Shown: piece after piece, positions 42,100 to 51,328 of the stretch
Position numbering within the stretch: position 1 is the stretch's first letter
Layout: every line of letters starts with the position of its first letter
Program-made: the position numbers and the translations under genes
DNA from: Hyphobacterium sp. CCMP332
Lineage (GTDB): Bacteria; Bacteroidota; Bacteroidia; Cytophagales; CCMP332
Length of the DNA stretch: 64,000 nt
Reading direction: 5' to 3'
Assembly (NCBI GenBank): GCA_014323545.1
Contig: CP058647.1
Coordinates: 3,016,001 to 3,080,000 of the forward strand
Notes under the pieces: generated by a model
The model's input: only the letters and a program-made list of their open reading frames with translations
Database searches by the model: none
What the model was told of the DNA's origin: nothing

Positions 42100-43533
42100 A
42101 TGGAAACTTCATATAATCGGACCAAGATTATTGCAACCGTTGGCCCAGCGAGTAGCAGTAAAGAAAAATTAGTTGAACTTGTAAAGGCCGGTGTCGATGT
42201 ATTTCGATTAAACTTTTCTCATGGTTCACATAAAGATCACATGGTCGTAATTAAAAATATCAATGAAATTAACAGGGAATACGGTACACATATAAGTATT
42301 CTTCAGGACTTACAGGGGCCAAAGATCAGGATTGGGGAGGTAGAAAACGGAGAAGTCATTATAAACCCTGGTGATAAACTCACCATTTCCACTGAAAAAA
42401 TAATCGGTAATGCTAAAAAAGTATTTACTACATACACCCAAATTTATAAGGATGTACAACCCGGAGAGGGTATTTTAGTAGACGATGGAAAAATTGAACT
42501 CAAAGTTTTAGAAGTTGATAAAAAGAAAAAAGAAATACACACGGAGGTGATTTACGGTGGCCCTTTGCGATCCAAAAAAGGGATTAATCTTCCAAGTACA
42601 AAGATATCTCTTCCCTCACTGACTGAAAAAGATTTGGAAGATCTAGAATTTGGACTTAAAAATAATATTGACTGGATTGCGCTTTCATTTGTACGACATG
42701 CAGATGATGTAAAAGATCTTAGAAAAAAAATAAAAGCTAAGGACAGCAATGCCAAGATCATCTCCAAAGTTGAGAAACCTGAGGCGATTGAGAACATTGA
42801 TGAGATCATTGATGTATCGGATGCCATAATGGTAGCCAGGGGAGATTTGGGTGTGGAAATATATATGGAAGAAGTTCCCATCGTTCAAAAAATGATTGCC
42901 AAAAAATGCAAATACGCAGCAAAGCCGGTGATTATTGCCACTCAAATGATGGAAAGCATGATCGAGAACCCTAGACCCACGCGTGCGGAAACCAATGACG
43001 TGGCCAATGCGGTATTGGATGGTGCCGATGTTTTAATGTTAAGCGGAGAAACCTCAGTTGGAAAGTATCCTATTCAAACTGTCATTAGTATGAGCCGTAC
43101 CATTCAGTCGGTTGAAGAAAATGCCGATATATATTATAAGCATTATGCCTTAAATGAGGAGTCCGACACTTTTGTTCACGATTCGGTAATCTCCATGTCG
43201 GTTCGTTTGGCTGAAATTACCGATGCCAAAGCCATTACCGGAATGACTTTTTCCGGATATACGGGATTTAGACTTTCAGGCCACAGACCCAAATCTCATA
43301 TATTTATTTTCACGGCCAATAAATCAATATTGAGTACTCTTAACTTACTTTGGGGCGTTCGCGGCATCTATTACGATAAATTTGAATCAACTGATGATAC
43401 CATTGAGGATCTTGAAAAGATATTGGTAGAACAAGGCTATTTGAGCAAAGGTGATGTATATATCAATACTGCAAGTATGCCGATGTACAAAAAATTGCGT
43501 ACCAATATGGTAAAACTGAGTATTGTCGAGTAA
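42100..43533 (+). CDS. pyk: Pyruvate kinase
   Basis: A 477-residue glycolytic enzyme converting phosphoenolpyruvate and ADP to pyruvate and ATP. Conserved blocks: TKIIATVGPAS at the N-terminus, FRLNFSHGSH near 32-41, the B-domain, KVEKPEAIENIDEII with the catalytic lysine, MVARGDLGVEI, and TQMMESMIENPRPTRAE near 282. The C-terminal domain is full length but I cannot tell the allosteric effector. Complete and intact. Confidence 0.96.
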   Translation: METSYNRTKIIATVGPASSSKEKLVELVKAGVDVFRLNFSHGSHKDHMVVIKNINEINREYGTHISILQDLQGPKIRIGEVENGEVIINPGDKLTISTEKIIGNAKKVFTTYTQIYKDVQPGEGILVDDGKIELKVLEVDKKKKEIHTEVIYGGPLRSKKGINLPSTKISLPSLTEKDLEDLEFGLKNNIDWIALSFVRHADDVKDLRKKIKAKDSNAKIISKVEKPEAIENIDEIIDVSDAIMVARGDLGVEIYMEEVPIVQKMIAKKCKYAAKPVIIATQMMESMIENPRPTRAETNDVANAVLDGADVLMLSGETSVGKYPIQTVISMSRTIQSVEENADIYYKHYALNEESDTFVHDSVISMSVRLAEITDAKAITGMTFSGYTGFRLSGHRPKSHIFIFTANKSILSTLNLLWGVRGIYYDKFESTDDTIEDLEKILVEQGYLSKGDVYINTASMPMYKKLRTNMVKLSIVE

Positions 43534-43614
43534 AAATTAATTGAAAAAAGACTTTTTAGAAATTGGCCATAAATTATATTCGTATTTTCGGAGCTAATAA
43601 TTTATAGTGGGTTT

Positions 43615-44895
43615 TTGAAAGAAGCATTTCTTCAATTTATATGGCAATTTCAGCTTTTTAATAAGCAGGGTTTAAGTCTCATTAGTGGAGAGGCATTAAA
43701 TGTCATTAAGCCCGGCAGCATTAATTCTCATGCCGGACCTGATTTTTCACAGGCTCATATACACTTTGATGATCTCGATTTCTACGGGCATGTTGAGATA
43801 CATTTAAAAAGCAGTGAATGGGATAGCCATAAGCATCAGGAAGATCCGGCCTATAACAATGTCATTTTACACGTCGTTTTGGAAAATGATAAAGAAGTTA
43901 AAAATGCAGCGGGCAAATTAATCCCTACGATAGAATTACGCGGGCGCATTCCTTTAAATTTTTATCAGAATTACGAAAAACTGATCAACAGTACTCAGGA
44001 AGTACCCTGTCAGTCTCATATAGAAAAGACTAATCGCGTAATTCTCATTTCAATGATGGATAGGGTACTGATTGAAAGACTTGAACAAAAGTCGCTTTTA
44101 TTCAAACATGTTCTCGACAAATTAAAAGGGGATTGGGAGGAAGCTTGCTTCAAATTTATACTCAAAAGTTTTGGATTTAAAAGGAATAAAGAAGGTTTTA
44201 ACGAGCTGGCATCAAAAATTTCATTTAAGGAAATAAAACGCTTTACCAACAATAAGAAAGAAATTGAAGCCATATTATTTGGAACATCGGGGTTTTTAAA
44301 AGGTGAACGTAAAAACGATTCTTATTTTAATGAGATTAAGGAAGTTTACAAGAGGCTAAAATTGAAATTTGAAAATCAAAGTGAATTGAATCCGGTAATC
44401 TGGAAATTTTTCAGATTGAGGCCGGGGAATTTTCCAACGCTTAGACTTGCTCAATTTGCCGCATTCATACATGAAAAAGAACATTTACTCAGCAATATTC
44501 TCAATATGGAAACACTCGCCGATGTAAAATCTTTTTTTAACGATGAGCCTAGTACTTATTGGCAAAAGCATTACAAATTTTCAAATGAAACTGAAAAAGG
44601 CATATCAAAAATTGGAGATTCAAGCATAGAAAGCCTTATTATCAATGCTATTATTCCCATCTGGGTCAGCTATTCCAGGATAAGATCAAATGATTCCTAT
44701 ATGGACAGGGCACTGAAAATTCTAGAGGAAATCTCACCTGAAAACAACAAAATCACGCGTTTCTGGAAAAATTATACCTTTCCCAATAATAACGCATTTG
44801 ACTCTCAGGCATTGATACATTTATATAATAATTACTGTGCCGAGCGCAAATGTTTGAAATGCAATATTGGAGTTAGCATCGTAAGAGAATTTTAA
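43615..44895 (+). CDS. DUF2851 family protein
   Basis: A 426-residue cytoplasmic protein of the Bacteroidota DUF2851 family: KEAFLQFIWQFQLFNKQGLS, then NSHAGPDFSQAHIHFDDLDFYGHVEIHLKSSEW and PAYNNVILHVVLEND. The HVEIH/SEWDSH part resembles a nuclease-like core of acidic and histidine residues, but activity has not been shown to my knowledge. Start is TTG at 43615; no ATG or GTG gives the conserved N-terminus. The C-terminal CXXC (AERKCLKCNIG) could bind zinc. The stop overlaps the ATG of the next gene by one base. Confidence 0.82.
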   Translation: MKEAFLQFIWQFQLFNKQGLSLISGEALNVIKPGSINSHAGPDFSQAHIHFDDLDFYGHVEIHLKSSEWDSHKHQEDPAYNNVILHVVLENDKEVKNAAGKLIPTIELRGRIPLNFYQNYEKLINSTQEVPCQSHIEKTNRVILISMMDRVLIERLEQKSLLFKHVLDKLKGDWEEACFKFILKSFGFKRNKEGFNELASKISFKEIKRFTNNKKEIEAILFGTSGFLKGERKNDSYFNEIKEVYKRLKLKFENQSELNPVIWKFFRLRPGNFPTLRLAQFAAFIHEKEHLLSNILNMETLADVKSFFNDEPSTYWQKHYKFSNETEKGISKIGDSSIESLIINAIIPIWVSYSRIRSNDSYMDRALKILEEISPENNKITRFWKNYTFPNNNAFDSQALIHLYNNYCAERKCLKCNIGVSIVREF

Positions 44896-46076
44896 TGTGG
44901 GCATTTATTATTTGGATAGTTCTTATAGCATTCACCTTATTCTATATATGGAGAAATAAGAATAAACTTTCTATTAAAATTTCTATTCCTCTATACCTGA
45001 TAAAAATAAGTTCAGGCCTTGCAATTGGAATGTATTATTATCATTTCAAGGAGCAATCGGGCGATAGTTTTTATTTTTTTAATACGGCATCTGAAATTCT
45101 CCAAAAGCCCATTGCGGAAATTTTTGAATTTGTTTTTTACTCTCAGATTAATCTGGATATAGATACACCCAGGTCTGCTCTTTTTCTCAAATTTCTTATC
45201 CCAATATGCTGGGTATCTCTATGCAATTACTGGCTGGCGAGCATTCTAATTGGAAGTATGAGTTATTTAATCTTGCTTATCCTTTTCATTCGCTATTTTC
45301 AGTTCTTTTCTAAGGACTTTATTATACTAATATTTTCATTTTTTGTTTTTCCTTCAGTGTTGATTTGGACATCGGGAATCTTTAAAGAGAGTTTTGTTTT
45401 TATTAGCTTGCTCGTTTCTCTAATAGCATTATTGGATTATATATTTAAAAAGAAAGTAAACTTTTGGGTGCTGATAATGAGCCTGTTTGCTTTTCTTATC
45501 TTTTTTAAACTGAGGTACTTTTATTCAATATTTCTTCTATTGATTGTGGGCCTTTATCTTTATCGCACATTAAGCCCAAAATTCTCGATACCAATTTCCC
45601 TTTTACTATTGGCATCGGTAATAGGTATTCTTATTTTTCATCCTGTTTTAAATCCAATTGAATTACCTTTTTTCATTTATAATTCCCATCATAGAATTTT
45701 AAGTTTTGGTAATAATGGAATTGATCTTTATTACAGTTTTTCTCAAGCTGATTGGTTTAGTATAATTGTTAATCTTCCTTTCGCATTCGTAAATGCTTTT
45801 TTGCGGCCATTTCCATGGGAGTGGCAAAACATACAATTGTTTATTTATTCAATTGAAAATTACATCCTTTTAGCAGCCTTTTTGCTTTTTAGTTTCAAAT
45901 CAAATAGAATAGCAAAACATCAATATGTTATCATCCTACTCTTACTTATTGCCCTGACCTTTGTAAGCCTGGCCACCCCAAATTTTGGTTCTTTGTATCG
46001 ATACAAGTCTATTTGCCTTCCTTTTTTAATGTATTTATTAATTCATCCTTTAAAATTATCATTTGCCAAGAGCTGA
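44895..46076 (+). CDS. Polytopic membrane protein of unknown function
   Basis: A 393-residue protein with about 11 hydrophobic segments across its length and few charged residues. Large loops contain KEQSGDSFYFFNTASE and SFSQADWFSIIVN, features that recall glycosyltransferase- or O-antigen-polymerase-like membrane proteins, but I see no firm motif. It is coupled to the DUF2851 gene (TAATG overlap) and followed 49 bases later by a NeuD-like acyltransferase, so a role in surface glycan assembly is possible; this is inference from context only. Confidence 0.6.
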   Translation: MWAFIIWIVLIAFTLFYIWRNKNKLSIKISIPLYLIKISSGLAIGMYYYHFKEQSGDSFYFFNTASEILQKPIAEIFEFVFYSQINLDIDTPRSALFLKFLIPICWVSLCNYWLASILIGSMSYLILLILFIRYFQFFSKDFIILIFSFFVFPSVLIWTSGIFKESFVFISLLVSLIALLDYIFKKKVNFWVLIMSLFAFLIFFKLRYFYSIFLLLIVGLYLYRTLSPKFSIPISLLLLASVIGILIFHPVLNPIELPFFIYNSHHRILSFGNNGIDLYYSFSQADWFSIIVNLPFAFVNAFLRPFPWEWQNIQLFIYSIENYILLAAFLLFSFKSNRIAKHQYVIILLLLIALTFVSLATPNFGSLYRYKSICLPFLMYLLIHPLKLSFAKS

Positions 46077-46125
46077 GCTTTCATCGATTGCACAATGATT
46101 CTCAAAGCCTTAAATTTGCGGGCCA

Positions 46126-46767
46126 ATGAAAAAACCTGTAATAATATTTGGTTCGGGCACAATGGCCATGCATGCTTTAGATATTTTCAAGAGCCATGAT
46201 ATCGTGGTTTATGGATTTCTTGATGATGATGAAGAGCGACACGGAAAATTGATCGATGATATATCTGTATTGGGGAATACCGATGATCATGGATTTCTAA
46301 AACTTATCAGTAAAAAAGCCGAAGCTTTTATTGCATTGGAAGAACTGGAAGAACGCGAGAAGGTCATCACAATGCTAACTGAAGATCGTAAAACGATGCC
46401 AATGAATGCCATTCATAATTCGGCAATTATTTCAGAATCAGCTTCTCTGGGTTATGGAAACTTTATTGCTGCCGGAGTGGTAATTCAAGCATTTGCCAAA
46501 ATCGATCAGCATGTTCAGATTTTTGCCAATAGCAGTATTGGTGCAAAGACTAAAATATCAAATTTTGCACAAATTGGACAGAACGTATCGATCGGCGACG
46601 AGGTGGAAATAGGAGAGGGGGCATATATCGGAGCGAATGCAACAATAATTTCTGGTGTTAAAATTGGGAAAAATGCCAAAATAGGACCCGGATCGGTTGT
46701 TATTCATAAAGTTGAAAAAGAGGCGCGTTTATTTGGTAATCCGGCTCAGAACTGGAAAAAAAATTAG
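46126..46767 (+). CDS. NeuD/PglD-like sugar O-acyltransferase
   Basis: A 213-residue protein: an N-terminal Rossmann-like part (KKPVIIFGSGTMAMHALDIF, then YGFLDDDEERHG) and a C-terminal left-handed beta-helix with hexapeptide repeats (IGAKTKISNFAQIGQNVSIGDEV, IGANATIISGVKIGKNAKIGPGSVV). Such enzymes acetylate sialic acids or amino sugar nucleotides, forming trimers. The catalytic histidine expected near the hexapeptide start is likely H118 in NAIHNSA or close by. Sugar substrate unknown. Confidence 0.85.
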   Translation: MKKPVIIFGSGTMAMHALDIFKSHDIVVYGFLDDDEERHGKLIDDISVLGNTDDHGFLKLISKKAEAFIALEELEEREKVITMLTEDRKTMPMNAIHNSAIISESASLGYGNFIAAGVVIQAFAKIDQHVQIFANSSIGAKTKISNFAQIGQNVSIGDEVEIGEGAYIGANATIISGVKIGKNAKIGPGSVVIHKVEKEARLFGNPAQNWKKN

Positions 46768-46804
46768 TATATAAATCTTTCACTTAGCAGAAACTAAGAA
46801 GAAA

Positions 46805-47761
46805 ATGAAGACACATCAAATCCTACTTTACTATTGTTATTCAAATATTAAAGACCCCGCAGAATTCAGGTTAAAACATCACGAATTTTGCATTGATCTC
46901 GATTTGCGAGGTAGAATTATCGTAGCTGCGGAAGGCATTAACGGTACAGTTTCCGGAACAATTGAAAATTGCTCTAAATACATGGAGCATTTAAATGCAG
47001 ATCCGAGATTTGCAGATATTGAGTTTAAAATTGACAGCAGCAATGGACACGCCTTTCAAAAATTAAATGTGAGGTTAAAAAAAGAAATCGTGCATTCCGG
47101 CTTGGAGCATATTAATCCCAAGAAACGCACAGGTAAATATGTGGAGCCTGAAGAGTTTATAAAACTCAGTAAAAATCCGGATTTTGTAGTGCTTGATGTA
47201 AGGTCAAATTACGAACATGAACTTGGACGCTTCAAAAATGCCATCACTCTGGACATTGATCATTTCAGAGAATTTCCTGATAAAATTAAGGATTTAGAAA
47301 ATCTTAAGAATAAGAAAATTGTCACTTATTGTACCGGGGGTGTAAAATGTGAAAAAGCAAGTGCTTATTTACTTGAAAATGGTTTTCACGATGTTTATCA
47401 ATTACACGGTGGGATTATAAAATACGGAATGGAAGCCGGCGGTGAAGATTTTGAAGGTAAATGTTATGTTTTTGACAATCGGGTTGCTGTAGATGTCAAT
47501 AAGGTCAATCCTAAAATTATTTCGAAGTGTTACATTTGTGCAAAACCATCAGATCGAATGGTCAATTGTGCAAACCCTGAATGCAATATTCACGTAGCTA
47601 TTTGTGATACTTGCGGGGATGAATATCAGGGGGCGTGTTCTGAAGAGTGTATGAATCATCCTGAGAAAAGGGATTACGATGGAACAGGTTATTATGCAAA
47701 AACCCTTAATGGGTATAACCCAAAAAAAGATTTGAAACGAAAAGAGGTATTCAATCCATAA
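46805..47761 (+). CDS. trhO: tRNA uridine(34) hydroxylase (rhodanese-related, YceA type)
   Basis: A 318-residue protein with the N-terminal ferredoxin-like domain of TrhO (HQILLYYCYSNIKDPAEFRLKHHEFCIDLDLRGRIIVAAEGINGTVSG), a rhodanese domain with the catalytic cysteine in VTYCTGGVKCEKASAYL, and a C-terminal cysteine-rich segment (CYICAKPSDRMVNCANPECN ... CDTCGDEY). TrhO hydroxylates uridine 34 of tRNAs using oxygen or prephenate-linked chemistry. It is directly followed by the phosphorylase gene, whose ATG abuts its stop codon. Confidence 0.88.
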   Translation: MKTHQILLYYCYSNIKDPAEFRLKHHEFCIDLDLRGRIIVAAEGINGTVSGTIENCSKYMEHLNADPRFADIEFKIDSSNGHAFQKLNVRLKKEIVHSGLEHINPKKRTGKYVEPEEFIKLSKNPDFVVLDVRSNYEHELGRFKNAITLDIDHFREFPDKIKDLENLKNKKIVTYCTGGVKCEKASAYLLENGFHDVYQLHGGIIKYGMEAGGEDFEGKCYVFDNRVAVDVNKVNPKIISKCYICAKPSDRMVNCANPECNIHVAICDTCGDEYQGACSEECMNHPEKRDYDGTGYYAKTLNGYNPKKDLKRKEVFNP

Positions 47762-48622
47762 ATGGGAGTGTCAAACGCTTCTGATTTGATCCTGAACAAA
47801 GATGGTAGTGTCTATCATCTGAGTTTGAAACCAAAAGATATTTCTGATATAATTTTTACGGTAGGGGATCCGGGTAGAGTTCATCGTGTAAGCAGTCATT
47901 TTGATAGCATTGACTTCGAGATGAATAAGCGCGAATTCATTACACATACCGGAACGATAAATGGTAAGAAAATAACGGTAATGTCTACGGGTATGGGAAC
48001 TGCCAATATTGAGATCTTAATGCTCGAACTCGATCTGCTCGCTAATTATGATTTCAGCAAGAAGAAATTTAAAGCCAAAAAGAAGAGTTTGAACATTATC
48101 CGGCTCGGAACTTCGGGATCCATGCAGTCGGGACTTTCGGTCGGCTCCATATTGCTTTCTGAATCCGCTGTAGGACTGGATAATTTGATGTCCTATTATT
48201 TTTACGAAGAAAACAAAGCTCAGAAGGAATTTTCCGAAGAAGTAAAAAATCACCTGGATGTGGATGTGACGCCGTATACAGCCGATGCAGATGAAGAATT
48301 GTTAGAGCAATTCTCCAACGATTCCTTTGTCAAAGGCGTTACCGTCACCTGCCCGGGGTTTTACGGACCTCAGGGAAGAGAAATTAATCTGGAAATCAAG
48401 GATAATAAGATTCTTGAAAAACTCAGTTACTTCCACTGCCAGGGCAAATGGCTCACCAATTTTGAGATGGAAACCTCTGCTTACTATGCTTTTGCCAAAA
48501 TGTTGGGTCACAAGGCACTGTCGGTAAATGCGATTTTAGCCAACAGAATTACAGGTAGATTTTCATCCAATCCAAACAGAATTGTTGATAGAATGATCAG
48601 AAATGTAATTGAAAAGCTTTAA
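47762..48622 (+). CDS. Nucleoside phosphorylase (PNP/UDP family)
   Basis: A 286-residue enzyme with the PNP/uridine phosphorylase pattern: IIFTVGDPGRVHRVSSHFD near residue 28 (phosphate-binding loop), STGMGTANIEILMLEL, IRLGTSGSMQSGLSVGSILLSE and FEMETSAYYAFAKMLGHKAL around the catalytic ME-type pocket. It splits a nucleoside with phosphate into base and ribose-1-phosphate. Uridine phosphorylase activity is the most likely, but the base is not certain. It abuts trhO and overlaps the convergent bestrophin gene by 4 bases at the stops. Confidence 0.87.
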   Translation: MGVSNASDLILNKDGSVYHLSLKPKDISDIIFTVGDPGRVHRVSSHFDSIDFEMNKREFITHTGTINGKKITVMSTGMGTANIEILMLELDLLANYDFSKKKFKAKKKSLNIIRLGTSGSMQSGLSVGSILLSESAVGLDNLMSYYFYEENKAQKEFSEEVKNHLDVDVTPYTADADEELLEQFSNDSFVKGVTVTCPGFYGPQGREINLEIKDNKILEKLSYFHCQGKWLTNFEMETSAYYAFAKMLGHKALSVNAILANRITGRFSSNPNRIVDRMIRNVIEKL

Positions 48623-49518
48623 TTGAGTATTGATTCCTTTTCTTTCGTTTCTTTTTGAGGTATAATTTCCCTTAGATTTCTCAGTATTTTTTCGGACAGT
48701 TCATCCGTTGGAAGATCATTCTGATCACGGCCAAATGGATCTTCAATTTCTTCACCAATTACTTCGATACTAATAAGAATATAAGAAACCACCATGGTGA
48801 TTGGTACCGATGCATAAAGAAAATCAGACATAAAAGCGAAAGGTAAAGTCACCACATACACCAGGATAAACATTTTGATGTAAACAGAGTAGGAAAATGG
48901 GATTGGTGTATTTTTAATCCTTTCACAAGCGCCAATGATATCCGTGAAGGCTTTAATCTCTTTATCCAGTAAAAACAGCTGTTCACCACTGATTTCACCT
49001 TTTTTATAAGAGTTGTTTACTTCTTCGTAAATTCTTCCACTCAGGTAATTTGGTTTATGATCGACATCTTCAATTCTGTCGAGGTCAGATTTTGGCAGGT
49101 AGTGAAGCTCTTCATAAAGAACTCCAAAACGGAGATGTTCTTTCATTGCAAAAACATATGCCGTAATCAGATCTCTCAAATAGACTTTTTTAACCTGATC
49201 ATCAAAAATTGCATTGATTTTTAAAGCGAGATTTCTTGTTTCATTTACAAGTGCGCCCCAAAGTTTCCTGCCTTCCCACCAGCGGTCATATGCAGTGTTC
49301 GTCCTGAATACTAAAAACAAACCCAAAACAATACCTAAAAGAGAGTGAGCAACGCTTGTACTTTCTATTCTGTAATGATGCAAATCGAGAAAATACCAGG
49401 TTAATAGAAAGTTAAATATTCCTATACCTAATATAATCTTAATGATCTGGCGAAAACCGCTCCATTTAATGACATAGTAGAAGACATTCAACCACTGTTT
49501 CGGATCGTAGTGTACCAT
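48619..49518 (-). CDS. Bestrophin-family ion channel
   Basis: A 299-residue membrane protein of the bestrophin/YneE family: SLLGIVLGLFLVFRTNTAYDRWWEGRKLWGALVNETRNL (residues 62-100) is the signature, with membrane helices around 25-45, 60-78, 210-235 and 240-258. Bacterial members are pentameric, cation- or anion-conducting channels of the inner membrane; selectivity is not predictable here. Single gene with its own upstream spacer. Confidence 0.9.
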   Translation of the reverse strand: MVHYDPKQWLNVFYYVIKWSGFRQIIKIILGIGIFNFLLTWYFLDLHHYRIESTSVAHSLLGIVLGLFLVFRTNTAYDRWWEGRKLWGALVNETRNLALKINAIFDDQVKKVYLRDLITAYVFAMKEHLRFGVLYEELHYLPKSDLDRIEDVDHKPNYLSGRIYEEVNNSYKKGEISGEQLFLLDKEIKAFTDIIGACERIKNTPIPFSYSVYIKMFILVYVVTLPFAFMSDFLYASVPITMVVSYILISIEVIGEEIEDPFGRDQNDLPTDELSEKILRNLREIIPQKETKEKESILN

Positions 49519-49785
49519 AAGGCTAAATTACAAATTAAGACTTAACATTGAATAAGTAATGAGCAAATTGTCCTATTCATATGTCAAATTTAAATGATCA
49601 TACCAAAGTCAATAAATTTAAGTGAATTGGGATTCACCAAAGTCTCAATAGACAATTCATAATTTTTAATTGAAGAAAATGGGCTACCGAAATTCGTTTC
49701 ACTCATTCGGGACAAGCTTCTCGCCCCACCTTAAAAAATTTAAAATCGAGTGGATGTGTATAACCTTATTTTAGATTGAAACAAA
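49519..49785. other. Intergenic stretch with no gene found
   Basis: No coding frame, RNA gene or convincing promoter could be supported between the bestrophin start and the first 184-base repeat. It is AT-rich apart from a short GC-rich patch near 49715-49735. Confidence 0.5.
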
Positions 49786-50153
49786 GTGGGCCCTGCCCAT
49801 GAAGGTCATTTCATGCCTTCAGGGCATGCTGGGCTTCTTGGCTCAATCAAAAGTTTTTTTAAATATGGAATTGAATTTAACCCTTGAAAATGATTCTGAA
49901 TTGAGTGTCAACCGATTTCGGCGCAAAGAATAAAAAAATCCGCCATATCAAAGGTTATGGCGGAAGGAGGTGGGCCCTGCCCATGAAGGTCATTTCATGC
50001 CTTCAGGGCACGCTGGGCTTCTTGGCTCAATCAAAAGTTTTTTTAAATATGGAATTGAATTTAACCCTTGAAAATGATTCTGAATTGAGTGTCAACCGAT
50101 TTCGGCGCAAAGAATAAAAAAATCCGCCATATCAAAGGTTATGGCGGAAGGAG
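49786..50153. repeat. Two tandem 184-base direct repeats next to a tRNA gene
   Basis: Copy 1 (49786-49969) and copy 2 (49970-50153) differ by one base (T at 49827, C at 50011). Each copy starts with GTGGGCCCTGC, which is also the first 11 bases of the tRNA-side junction at 50154-50164, i.e. the tRNA 3' end read from the plus strand. Each copy contains two hairpins: a GCCC-TGAAGG / CCTTCA-GGGC stem near its start and CCGCCATA-TATGGCGG with a minus-strand T-run near its end. There is no coding gene. The repeat unit thus carries a partial tRNA end plus a terminator. Confidence 0.9.
50116..50147 (-). terminator. Rho-independent terminator downstream of the tRNA
   Basis: CCGCCATA (50124-50131) pairs with TATGGCGG (50140-50147) around an 8-base loop; on the minus strand the stem is followed by seven Ts (50116-50122). 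It lies just past the tRNA 3' end. An identical copy is at 49932-49963 in the first repeat unit. Confidence 0.75.
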
Positions 50154-50154
50154 G

Positions 50155-50228
50155 TGGGCCCTGCTGGGCTCGAACCAGCGACCACCTGATTATGAGTCAG
50201 GTGCTCTAACCAACTGAGCTAAGGGCCC
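50155..50228 (-). tRNA. tRNA with CAT anticodon (Met or Ile2)
   Basis: Read on the minus strand: acceptor GGGCCCT paired with AGGGCCC, D-arm GCTCAGTTGGTTAGAGC, anticodon arm with loop CTCATAA giving anticodon CAT, and T-arm GCTGG-TTCGAGC-CCAGC, with an A discriminator. All stems pair. The CCA end is not fully encoded (ACCT). Elongator tRNA-Met or the tRNA-Ile that is lysidinylated at C34 cannot be told apart from sequence alone; the D-arm lacks the initiator features. Confidence 0.92.
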
Positions 50229-50237
50229 CGAAACAGG

Positions 50238-50268
50238 CAAATTTGCCTTATTTCTAATTGGACTGCAA
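50238..50268 (-). promoter_or_regulatory. Promoter of the tRNA gene
   Basis: Minus strand: TTG (complement of 50266-50268), 20-base spacer, CAAATTTG (50238-50245), one mismatch from TAnnTTTG. The tRNA 5' end is about 10 bases downstream, as expected. Confidence 0.55.
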
Positions 50269-50329
50269 TATTAGCTAAATCACATTTATTAACAATGCCA
50301 TGTACCATAAAAAATACTTTTGCCCGGGA

Positions 50330-51325
50330 TTAACTAAAATTAAAGTAATCGACATTTTCTTTTTTGTTAAAATCTGAAAACAGACTTTTTAATTGCATTT
50401 TGGCATCCTTACTTTCGATGGCAACTATATATTTTGAATTTGTTCTGTCTTTCAAAAGTTCATCAATCTCCTTTTTTATATCCAATTTCGATTTCTCCTT
50501 GTTTTGGCTAATTATTTCAAACTGAACTTTATGCTCTAATAAAATTTGGCCCAATATTTTGGCTTTTAGACCACTTGCAAACACTATTAGGTTTTCGTTT
50601 CGAATCTCATTTTTTAAAAAATGATGGACTTTCAAATTAAAAAAAGCTTTTTGCTGGTAATGCTTATTGTTTCGGCTTGTTCTTGCTTTATGTTCTCTCC
50701 AGAGATGAATAGTCTCTGGGCTTGAGATAACTTTTAATGCGGATTTATGCATGCGGAACACAAGATCGTAATCTTCAGGAAACAATTCTGACCGAAAGGC
50801 TCCGCAATTTTCAAAATCATTGCGATATATCATCCAGGCCGGAGAAGCAATCACACACTCCTTATATATATTTTCCCATTGAATGCCTTTTAGATTGATA
50901 TCGTTGAGCCATGATTGATATTTTTTGTATCCATCGGAAATGTCATCTTCCGAAAAATATTTTACCATTCCTGTACTTACATATCCTTTTCCTTTTTTGT
51001 GCAAAAGATTTTTTAATACTTCCAACTTTCTTTTTGGCATAATGTCATCAGAATCCATTCGATGGATAAATTCTCCTTGCGAATTTGAGTAAGCTGTATT
51101 TAAGGCGTCAATGATTCCCTTTCCCGTATTTTCTAGAAGTTTTATTCGCCCGTCCCTATAAGAGTAATCCTGAACTATTGCCATCGATTTATCTTCGGAA
51201 TGATCGTTTATGGCAATTAATTCCCACTGATCTTCAGATTGGTCAATTATGCTGTCAAGGCAGTCTTTAAAATAAAGTTCTGAATTTTTGAAAGGGAGAA
51301 GAATACTGATTAAGCCTTTCTTCAT
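50330..51325 (-). CDS. Glycosyltransferase family 2
   Basis: A 331-residue GT-A glycosyltransferase: ISILLPFKNSELYFKDCLDSI at the N-terminus, LIAINDHSEDKSMAI for nucleotide binding and the DxD metal site in FIHRMDSDDIMPKRKLEVL near residue 95. The WREHKARTSRN part near 210 resembles the acceptor side of GT2 enzymes. It transfers sugar from a nucleotide-sugar onto a surface glycan; specificity unknown. The C-terminal 100 residues do not match any motif I know. It follows the DinB gene by 3 bases. Confidence 0.88.
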   Translation of the reverse strand: MKKGLISILLPFKNSELYFKDCLDSIIDQSEDQWELIAINDHSEDKSMAIVQDYSYRDGRIKLLENTGKGIIDALNTAYSNSQGEFIHRMDSDDIMPKRKLEVLKNLLHKKGKGYVSTGMVKYFSEDDISDGYKKYQSWLNDINLKGIQWENIYKECVIASPAWMIYRNDFENCGAFRSELFPEDYDLVFRMHKSALKVISSPETIHLWREHKARTSRNNKHYQQKAFFNLKVHHFLKNEIRNENLIVFASGLKAKILGQILLEHKVQFEIISQNKEKSKLDIKKEIDELLKDRTNSKYIVAIESKDAKMQLKSLFSDFNKKENVDYFNFS

Positions 51326-51328
51326 TGC

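Noticed and set aside
49786-50153. CRISPR-like array or coding gene in the repeated stretch
   Set aside because: Only two 184-base units in direct tandem, no short repeats with spacers; the short frame at 49905-50117 is a by-product of the repeat.
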